NCBI GenBank assembly: GCA_903813345.2
Contig: CAIIXF020000010.1
Location: 24,886,425-24,950,424 of the forward strand
Length of the DNA: 64,000 nt
From: Owenia fusiformis
Lineage: Eukaryota; Annelida; Polychaeta; Sabellida; Oweniidae
Direction: 5' to 3'
Shown: piece by piece, positions 56,301 to 64,000 of the stretch
How positions within the stretch are numbered: the first letter of the stretch is position 1
Layout: each line of letters begins with the position of its first letter
Program-made: the position numbers and the translations under genes
The notes under the pieces: model-generated
What the model was told of the DNA's origin: nothing
The model's database searches: none
Seen by the model: only the letters and a program-made list of their open reading frames with translations

Positions 56301-59300
56301 ATATAGTAGATAGTTGAAAGGTAGTTGGAAGTAGGAGAAAAAGGTTTAGGAAGAATAAATAAATAAAGAATAATAACTAGAGATCTAACGATCTAAGATT
56401 GCAAGCAATCTTACGGAGGCCCTATATTCGTTTCTGAACATTCAAAGGCCAGCCAAAGGTCAAATCTCTAATACAAGGTCATATATGAACTCCAGACAAC
56501 TTGTAGATGATTTTTAAAAAAGGTTTGGTCGAATTAATGCAAGTTGAAATTTGACCTTGAAAAATTCCGAAATTTGACCTTTTTTCAGTTTTTGAGCTAT
56601 AATATCTCAAAACTGGAGCCAAATTTTAATAGATAATCAATTGCTAATATGTGTAGAACCTTTAGTAGAGGAATATATATTCTGACTTTCATTTAAAAAT
56701 ATTGATTTGTAGTCTCCAATTTTGAGAAACTTAGAAAACACGGTTTGTGATTTCGTTTGATGACCTTGACCTTTGACCTTGCAAATTTTACTTTTTTAGA
56801 CCTCAGAAGGTCTTTTGTGAATAAATATACCTAAATTTGAATCCAGAAAATCGATTTGAAAAATCAACTTTTACTACCTTTCGGAGGTCACTGTAGGTCA
56901 ACTAAAGGTCAAAGGTCAAAAGTAAGGTTAGATTTGGAATCCTGAGAACTTGTAGATGAGTTTTAAAAAAAAGTTTGGTCAATTTAGAGCAAGTTGAAAT
57001 TTGACCTTGAAAAATTTCGAAATTTGACCTTTTTTCAGTTTTTGAGTTCTAATATCTCAAAACTGGAGCAAAATTTTAATAAATTGTCAATTGCTAATAT
57101 GTGTAGAACCTTTAGAGGAATACATATTCTGACTTTCAGTAAAAAAAAATTGATTTGTAGTCTCCAATTTTGAGAAACTTAGAAAACACAGTTTGTGATT
57201 TAGTTTGATGACCTTGACCTTTGACCTTGCAAATTTTACTTTTTTAGACCTCAGTGGGTCCTTTTTGATCAAATATACCTAAATTTGAATCCAGAAAATC
57301 AATTTGAAAAAACAACTTTTTTTACCTTTCGAAGGTCACCGAAGGTCAACCAAAGGTCGGAGGTCAAAAGTAAGGACATATTTGAGTTCCTGAGATCTTG
57401 TAGATGATTTTTAAAAAAAAATCTGGTTCATTTGAAGCAAGTTGAAAAATGACCGATTTTTGCCGATTTTTGACGTCAAATATCTCAAAAACGGTAAAAA
57501 ATTAACGCGTACATATAGTGAGCAATTTGTAGAGAATGCTTATATCTAGTTATATTTTAATTCATCGCAAGAAATAATGAAGTATGAGGACGAAATCTGA
57601 GAAACTTAAAAAAAGCTTAGATTTGACCTAGATTTTGACCTTTGACCTTGACCTAGATAAAAATTCCTTTCCCGCCAAGTTCAGCCCAGGTCCCTAGTAG
57701 GACTATGTAGTAGCTAGTTGAAAGTTAGTCGGAAGTAGGAGAAAAAGAGGGAGGAAGAATAAATAATAATAACTAGAGATCTAACGATCTAAGATTGCAA
57801 GCAATCTTACGTAGGCCCTATATTCGTTTCTGAACATTCAAAGGCCAGCCAAAGGTCAAATCTCTAATACAAGGTCATATATGAACTCCAGACAACTTGT
57901 AGATGATTTTTAAAAAAGGTTTGGTCGAATTAATGCAAGTTGAAATTTGACCTTGAAAAATTCCGAAATTTGACCTTTTTCAGTTTTTGAGCTATAATAT
58001 CTCAAAACTGGAGCCAAATTTTAATAGATAATCAATTGCTAATATGTGTAGAACCTTTAGTAGAGGAATATATATTCTGACTTTCATTTAAAAATATTGA
58101 TTTGTAGTCTCCAATTTTGAGAAACTTAGAAAACACAGTTTGTGATTTCGTTTGATGACCTTGACCTTTGACCTTGCACATTTTACTTTTTTAGACCTCA
58201 GAAGGTCTTTTGCGATTAAATATACCTAAATTTGAATCCAGAAAATCGATTTGAAAAATCAACTTTTTTGACCTTTCGGAGGTCACTGAAGGTCAATCAA
58301 AGGTCAAAGGTCAAATGTAAGGTTAGATTTGGAATCCTGAGAACTTGTAGATGAGTTTAAAAAAAAAATTGGTCAATTTGAAGCAAGTTGAAATTAAGTC
58401 TTGAAAAGTTTCGAAATTTGACCTTTTTTCAGTTTTTGAGTTCCAATATCTCAAAACTGGTACACAATTTTAATAAATAGTCAATTGCTGATATGTGTAA
58501 AACCTATAGAGGAATATATATCCTGACTTTCATGAAAAAATATTGATTTGTAGTCACCAAAACTTAGAAACTTAGAAAACACAGTTTGTGATTTAGTTTG
58601 ATGACCTTTGACCTTGCAAATTTTACTTTTTTAGACCTCAATGGGTCTTTTGTGATCAAATATACCTAAATTCGAATCCAGAAAATCAATTTGAAAAATC
58701 AACTTTTTTGACCTTTCGAAGGTCACTGAAGGTCAACTAAAGGTCATAGGTCAAAAAATGCTTTTTAAAAAAAAGTTTGGTCAATTTAGAGCAAGTTGAA
58801 ATTTTACCTTGAAAAATTTCAAAATTTGACCTTTCCTCAGTTTTTGAGTTCTAATATCTCAAAACTGGAGCAAAATTTTAATAAATAGTCAATTGCTAAT
58901 ATGTGTAGAACCTTTAGAGGAATATATATTCTGACTTTCAGTAAAAAAAATTGATTTGTAGTCTCAAATTTTGAGAAACTTAGAAAACACAGTTTGTGAT
59001 TTCATTTGATGACCTTGACCTTTGACCTTGCAAATTTTACTTTTTTAGACCTCAGAAGGTCTTTTGTGAATAAATATACCTAAATTTGAATCCAGAAAAT
59101 CGATTTGAAAAATCAACTTTTTTGACATTTCGGAGGTCACTGAAGGTCAACTAAAGGTCAACGGTCAAAAGTAAGGTCAGATTTGGAATCCTGAGAACTT
59201 GTAGATGAGTTTAAAAAAAAAATTTGGTCAATTTGAAGCAAGTTGAAAAAAGACCTTTTTTGACCTTTTTTTGACCTTCAATATCTCAAAATCTAGGCAA

Positions 59301-59580
59301 AATTTCTGTAGACGGCAAAAGGCTAAGACTAATAGAATACTAATATCTATCTGTATGCAAAAATTCAGCCAAAAATATTGAAGTGTAGTGTCAGGATTTG
59401 AGAAACTTGAAAAAAACTTAGATTTGACCTAGATTTTGACCTTTGACCTTGACCTAGATAAAAATTCCTTTCCCGCCAAGTTCAGCCAAGGTCCCTAGTA
59501 GGTGCATATAGTAGATAGTTGAAAGGTAGTTGGAAGTAGGAGAAAAAGGTTTAGGAAGAATAAATAAATAAATAAAGAAA
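53338..59580. repeat. 6.2-kb hierarchical satellite rich in AGGTCA half-sites
   Basis: Four large units start with the palindrome AGATTGCAAGCAATCT (53338, 54726, 56396, 57792) and end with AGGTTTAGGAAGAATAAATA or a near version. Their lengths are about 1388, 1670, 1396 and 1789 bp. Each contains two to four submonomers of roughly 450-480 bp, about eleven in all. A submonomer carries TGACCTTGACCTTTGACCT (for example 54146-54164). About 105 bp later comes an AGGTCA series with spacers of 4, 5, 1 and 6 bp (54270-54315). A variant tail unit has TTTTGACCTTTGACCTTGAC near 54565, 56233, 57638 and 59435. Open frames here are by-products of the repetition. Confidence 0.95.
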
Positions 59581-59588
59581 GAATAATA

Positions 59589-59692
59589 TCTATAAAATTA
59601 ATAGGAGGCCCCCCGTTGGGGCCTCCTAATAAGAAGAATATCTATAAAATTAATAGGAGGCCCCCCGTTGGGGCCTCCTAATAATTCCAAGA
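59589..59692. repeat. Duplicated 52-bp unit with a perfect G/C-rich hairpin
   Basis: Stem AGGAGGCCCC/GGGGCCTCCT with loop CCGTT occurs at 59603-59627 and again at 59655-59679, each preceded by ATCTATAAAATTAAT and followed by AATAA. The pair marks the right edge of the satellite. A GGAGGCCCCGTAGGC-type relative lies at the left edge (53357). It resembles the terminal hairpin of rolling-circle elements, but the start lacks the usual TC end. Confidence 0.85.
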
Positions 59693-60000
59693 AAGTCAAT
59701 TTTTCCCGGAAATTTATGTTCTCATTGCGTATTTTAAGATTCAGATTTGTTTGATTTCTTTTGGGTCCAAATAGAATAGCATTGGTTTTGCCAATATTAA
59801 GTGAAAGTTTGTTTGCTTTTATCCAGTCATTTATTGAATTCAAGTTTGCATTAGTTCTATTCATAAGTTCATTTAAAATATTATCACTATCAAGAAGATT
59901 GGTGTCATCAGCAAACATATTAGATTTTAGATTAGGGGCAACAATAGGCAGATCATTTATGTAAAGAATAAATAACAGTGGTCCAAGTACAAAATATCGG

Positions 60001-60790
60001 CAAAATTTTTTATCTGTTTTTGGCTTACACAGTGAGCCTATGAGATTGACCAGGCGTCCGTCCATTGGTCTGTCCGTCCGTCTGTCAACATTGACCACAC
60101 AAATTAAAAATGCTATTTGGATTGAGTCATATCTAGATTCATTTTATGCATATCCATAATGCCTATTTGACCTATCACCGCAATTTCCTAAGTTCGCCCA
60201 GTTTCCAAGAAATTGCTGATTTTGACATTAAAAAGTCAAATTTTCTGTAAATACTAGATACTTTGTTGAAGAAGAACTTTCAAATAACTTGTAGTAGTTG
60301 CTTTATATGCAACTTAAGTCCTCTGAAGATTTCAAAGCTCTTGGAATTACAGTTTTTGGTGTTTACTCTATAAAATTTGACAAAAAGTAGGACTCGTTCA
60401 GGAAACTTTCTCATGTATAAAGTCAATGGCAGGTTTTGTGAAGTTTCTCAAAGTTTGCCTTATAATTGATCATTTCTTGCAGTGAATTACATTATTACTA
60501 GATTTAAGCATTCCCTACATATTGCTCAATATATGTCAGCACCAAATTTTTACCGTTTTTGAGATATTTGACGTAAAAAAACAGTAAAAATAAGTTATTT
60601 TTCAACTTGCTTCAATTTGACCAATTTTTTTGGGAAAATCATCTACAAGTTGCCAGGAATTCATATTTGGCATAAGTTTTAGGATTCGACCTTTACTTGA
60701 CCTTCAGTGACCTTCGAAAGGTCAAAAAAGTTGATATTTCAATTTGATTTTTTGGGATGTAAATTTTAAAACCTCTGTCGATAAGATTCC
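60001..60790 (-). repeat. Diverged, inverted relative of the satellite with GTCC-rich start
   Basis: The complement of 60560-60760 follows the satellite consensus (AAGTTGATATTTC, TGACCTTCGAAAGGTCA and CAACTTGCTTCAATTTGACC versions). The 60440-60560 part matches the diverged end of unit 3 (57470-57600). GCGTCCGTCCATTGGTCTGT at 60053 is the same kind of GTCC-rich start as at 1030. It shows that the satellite derives from a dispersed repeat. Confidence 0.7.
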
Positions 60791-60799
60791 CGTTTAAAG

Positions 60800-61510
60800 T
60801 TATTTTTGTTCAACATCAATGTAGAAAACTCCTCTATGACTCCTGGTTCAAAAGCTTGCCTATTTTCAAAATGGTCGCCATTTTTGTGTTGCGAAATTCA
60901 CTTTTGGCCCATTTCCTGGCTTTACAAATAATTTCAGGTGCCCTGCATTGTAAATAGCCATGTCACTGCACTGTAAAGAATAGTTGTATGAAATAATTTT
61001 GTCACAAAAAATCGGCAAAATTGCATCCATTTTTTTATTTTCTGCCATTTTAGCCATCATTCACTTTTGAGCAACACCATGTGAGCCCAGTACCCATGGT
61101 ACTATTTTTATCAAAATTACAGCTTGAGCCTTCTAAAAACACATATTATGCAATCTAAATCAGAATCTAGTTAAATTAGGATATGAATTGATGTTACATT
61201 CAAATGGTTCCTGTGTAATTGACAAAAACACTCATCTGTAATCAGTCACATCTGTAATAAAAAAACATGCATGTTTATGTCAGAATTTCTTCATGCTTAT
61301 TGAGTAATTCATTGATAAATTGATTTGAAATACAGGTAATTGAATTGTAAATATGCTTTTTTGTAAAGTTCAAAAGATCAGACTGAAAATAAGGATTTTG
61401 CTGGTTGTGAAAAGTAAGATTTTTTTTAAAACCAACAATTTTTTCTGTCTTAGGTGAAAACCAAGTAAATGTCATAAATCTGAACATGGTTTGCATTTTT
61501 ATCACACCCT
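60800..61510. other. Intronic DNA, no gene recognised
   Basis: One GGTCGCCATTTTT phrase lies at 60873. The minus-strand frame at 61275-61505 has no known domain. Confidence 0.35.
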
Positions 61511-61569
61511 AAGGTGCTATTTTGTAATCAGTTTGCCGGGCGGTTGGGCGGGCGAGCGTCCCGAATGAT

Positions 61570-62541
61570 CTTGTCTACAGGTTTGCAGCCAAACCGTTAG
61601 AGGGATTCATTTGAAATTCTCAGGGATGTTTCTATCTATGAAAGTTTAGAACTGATTAGTTTTTCGGAATTCTGGGTAAATGTAAAGGTGGCCATTTTGG
61701 ATTTTCCGTCCTAAAATCTTGTCTGTCAAGGCTTGTCTACAGGTTTCCAGCCAAACCGTTTGAGGGATTCATTTGAAATTCTCAGGGATGTTTCTACCGA
61801 TGAATGTTGAGAAGTGATTAGTTTTTCGGCATTCTGGGTAAATGTTTAGGTGGTCATTTTGGATTTTCAGTCCTAAAATCTTGTCTGTCAAGGCTTGTCT
61901 ACAGGTTTCCAGCCAAACCATTTGAGGGATTCATTTGAAATTCTCAGGGATGTTTCTACCTATAAAAGTTTAGAACTGATTAGTTTTTCGGAATTCTGGG
62001 TAAATGTTAAGGTAGCCATTTTGGATTTTCCATCCTAAAATCTTGTCTGTCAAGGCTTGTCTACAGGTTTCCAGCCAAACCGTTTGAGGGATTCATTTGA
62101 AATTCTCAGGGATGTTTCTACCGATGAAAGTTTAGAACTGATTATTTTTCAGCATTCTGGGTAAATGTTAAGGTGGCCATTTTGGATTTTCTGTCCTAAA
62201 ATCTTGTCTGTCAAGGCTTGTCTACAGGTTTCCAGTCAAACCGTTTGAGGGATTCATTTGAAATTCTCAGGGATGTTTCTACCTATCAAAGTTTAGAACT
62301 GATTAGTTTTTCGACATTCTGGATAAATGTTAAGACGGCCATTTTGGATTTTCCGTTTTAAAATCTTGTCTGTCAAGGCTTGTCTACAGGTTTCCAGCCA
62401 AACCATTTGAGGGATTCATTTGAAATTCTCAGGGATGTTTCTACCTATAAAAGTTTAGAACTGATTAGTTTTTCGTCATTCTTGGTAAATGTTAAGGCGG
62501 CCATTTTAGATTTTTCGTCCTAAAATCGTGTCTGTGAAGGC
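61570..62541. repeat. 162-bp tandem array, six copies
   Basis: CTTGTCTACAGGTTT starts at 61570, 61732, 61894, 62056, 62217 and 62379. Each copy then has AAACCGTTTGAGGGATTCAT, GGGATGTTTCTACC, AGTGATTAGTTTTTCG or similar, and GGCCATTTTGGATTTTCCGT. Copies differ by a few percent by eye. The lead-in GCGGGCGAGCGTCC at 61544 is a relative of the GTCC-rich start. Confidence 0.92.
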
Positions 62542-62579
62542 TTGTTTTAAAAAATAAAAAAGAATTTCCCATTGAGAGC

Positions 62580-64000
62580 AATGTTAAATTAAAACATTTT
62601 TTTTAGAAATAACTTAACGGTCAATCTTTCCAATTTTCACATATTTTGTAATACATCAGTATATCTTTTACCAGTAAAAAACATAATCTTTGATTACTCA
62701 AATAATAGTTGACGGATTCGCTTCAAATTTTATATGCTGATGCCTAGGGACAAGGGAGCTACGCTGAAGAAGAGATTTTCAAAATGGCTGTTAAATATCA
62801 AAATGGCAGCCATTAAAAAAAAAACGGAATCTTTGATAACTCAAATACCAGTGAATGGATATACAGGGCGTATCAAAAAAAAACGCAACAAGTAGTTATC
62901 TCATAAAATCACAAAACTAGTGATGACTACATCAATTTCATTTAATGTACCATAAAGCCATGTCTCTCCTCTTTGCAATGATATGTCATTCATTCACATG
63001 TGGTAATGGTTGGGTGAGAAATCCTTCCATTTGCACAGTGGGTCAAAATCGGCTCTCCGAGCTCCAAGTTTTAGATATTGAAAAAATCAGTGCAAGGGCT
63101 AAGTGCCAATGGAAGTTCCCCTGACTTGAATTGTTGTGACTTTTTCTTTTGGAGCTATCTCAGGAGCATCTGTGCTCACAATTCCTCTACCAGATATTGC
63201 AAGACCTCGAGAAAGATTTGCCCATAGGTTGCTTTTCTATGCTTTAACCCACACATGATTCAGGGCTGAACCATGCACGATGTGGACAGATGAGCGCATC
63301 TTTATGTGCAAGGAAGTGGTGGCAATTTGGAGGGGTATAGGATGTATTCTTGCAAGAGTATGAGTATCCACTTTACTGTCTATGCCATACTTGTCACACG
63401 TTCTTCCAATAGCCCCTATGCCCCTTGTACTGACTTTTGCAATGTTTTAAACTTGGGTCCGAGCTGAATTTTGCCACACTTTGCAAAATTAATGATTATT
63501 TGGCCAGAGAATGAATGATATTCCATTGCAAAGAGGAGTAATTTGGCTTTTTGGTACATTGAATTAAAAGGATGCAGTCAGCATTGATTTTATGTTTTCG
63601 GACAATATTGCATCGGGCTCCGTACACTGACTTTTGCAATGTTTATAACTTGGCCCGAAGCTAATTTTGGCCCACTTTGCAAATGGAATGATTACTCACC
63701 AAACCATGACCAAATATCAATGAATGATATATCATTGTCAAGAGGAGACACATGGCTTTATGGTGCATTGAATGAAATCAATGCTGTTATCACTGGTTTT
63801 GTGCTTTTCTAAGATAACAATCTGTTGCGTTTTTTGATACGCACTATAGTTCATATTGTATATGATGATGCCTAGGGACAAAGTTGATTTATTCAAGAAA
63901 TAATTTCAAAGATGGTGGCTGAATTTCAAAATGGCCACCATTTTTCATTAAAAACGTAATCTTTTATAACTCAAATACTAGTTGACGGGTTTGGTTCAAA
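62580..64000. repeat. GCCATTTTT-type repeat, copy C, split by a mariner-like element
   Basis: ATGCCTAGGGACAA, CAAAATGGCAGCCATT and TTGATAACTCAAATAC units lie at 62590-62870 and resume at 63847-64000. The family runs off the window. Confidence 0.7.
62874..63846 (+). mobile_element. Mariner-like element with decayed, rearranged transposase remnants
   Basis: CAGGGCGTATCAAAAAA and its near-inverse GATACGCACTA are flanked by TA (62872-62873, 63847-63848). The arms match for about 190 bp (AAAGCCATGTNTCTCCTCTT and so on). Inside, PDLNCCDFFFWSYLRSIC at about 63121-63175 is the terminal acidic block of a mariner transposase. MWTDERIFMCKEVVAIWRG at about 63272-63330 looks like the middle acidic block, yet lies downstream of it. 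A right-arm-like segment is also repeated near 63415-63570. Confidence 0.8.

Larger units (their letters stand above)
52480..60000 (-). mobile_element. Non-LTR retrotransposon split by the AGGTCA satellite
   Basis: On the minus strand, VLGPLLFILYINDLP, NMFADDTNLLD and INDWIKANKLSLNIGKTNAI lie at 59990-59700 and end in REKLTFLGI. The next residues, HLVIDKNLKFKEHIKSVETK, appear 6.3 kb away at 53327, continuing through NYCNIIWGN, FMYKIFNKHTHLPKNLFQ and LSLRYLGPNLWNALPDDIKK to a stop near 52752. A 3' UTR follows to about 52480. FADD is intact, but a stop (YYSLIHS then LNYC) and loss of everything upstream of VLGPLL make it dead. Confidence 0.88.
50843..64000 (+). other. TUBGCP4: Start of the next TUBGCP4 intron (at least 13.2 kb)
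   Basis: This runs from the donor at 50843 to the window edge with no further exon recognised. It is filled by the repeats described below. Confidence 0.7.

Noticed and set aside
54364-57272. Minus-strand frames of 61-83 codons in the satellite
   Set aside because: They recur with the satellite unit, are rich in lysine and serine from GGTCAAA-type text, and have no domain.
59603-59679. Hairpins resembling rho-independent terminators
   Set aside because: The context is eukaryotic and intronic, there is no gene upstream and no T tract follows the stems. They are better read as an element terminus.
61570-62541. Regularly spaced repeats considered as a CRISPR array
   Set aside because: The whole 162-bp unit repeats without variable spacers, and there are no cas-like genes.

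Overview
The window looks like nuclear DNA of a marine or other aquatic invertebrate. It is AT-rich, intron-bearing and crowded with non-LTR retrotransposons, Tc1/mariner- and hAT-type MITEs, satellites and a fold-back element. The species cannot be fixed from the sequence. The only host gene recognised is a gamma-tubulin complex component 4 gene (TUBGCP4) on the + strand, seen as three consecutive exons with matching phases and canonical splice sites (513-618, 48986-49163, 50708-50842). Almost everything else lies in its introns: one of 48,367 bp (619-48985), one of 1,544 bp (49164-50707), and a third that runs past the right edge.

The large intron is a stack of insertions within insertions. 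From left to right it holds: a GTCC-rich repeat (about 980-1250) and a reverse transcriptase fragment; a candidate 9-kb DNA transposon (3116-12074) carrying a broken gene with a PIN/XPG-like nuclease domain and a Cys-rich tail; a nearly complete CR1/L2-like retrotransposon (12952-17020, minus) whose ORF1 has an SGNH-type end followed by two CCHC knuckles; an L1/Tx1-like element (18600-23290, plus) broken by a very similar 5'-truncated copy of that CR1-like element; a third retrotransposon (23640-27220) broken by a minus-strand L1-like copy with a 15-bp target duplication and by a MITE; a second L1-like 3' region (30001-32320, resuming at 48406) split by two mariner-type elements and by about 16 kb of other DNA; a 3.4-kb element with a seven-copy tandem array (33271-36690); and a 5'-truncated retrotransposon (39666-45750, 11-bp target duplication) broken by a 4.3-kb fold-back element and by a hAT-type MITE with a perfect 8-bp duplication.

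The third intron holds GCCATTTTT-rich repeats, a minus-strand retrotransposon (52480-60000) split by a 6.3-kb satellite, a six-copy 162-bp array and one more mariner-like element. The satellite (53338-59580) is unusual: each monomer carries a run of perfect AGGTCA half-sites spaced as DR4, DR5, DR1 and DR6, and a second run in the opposite orientation with DR0 and DR1. These are the spacings used by nuclear receptors.

No tRNA, rRNA, CRISPR array or prokaryotic operon is present. Most open frames are retrotransposon fragments or translations of tandem repeats.
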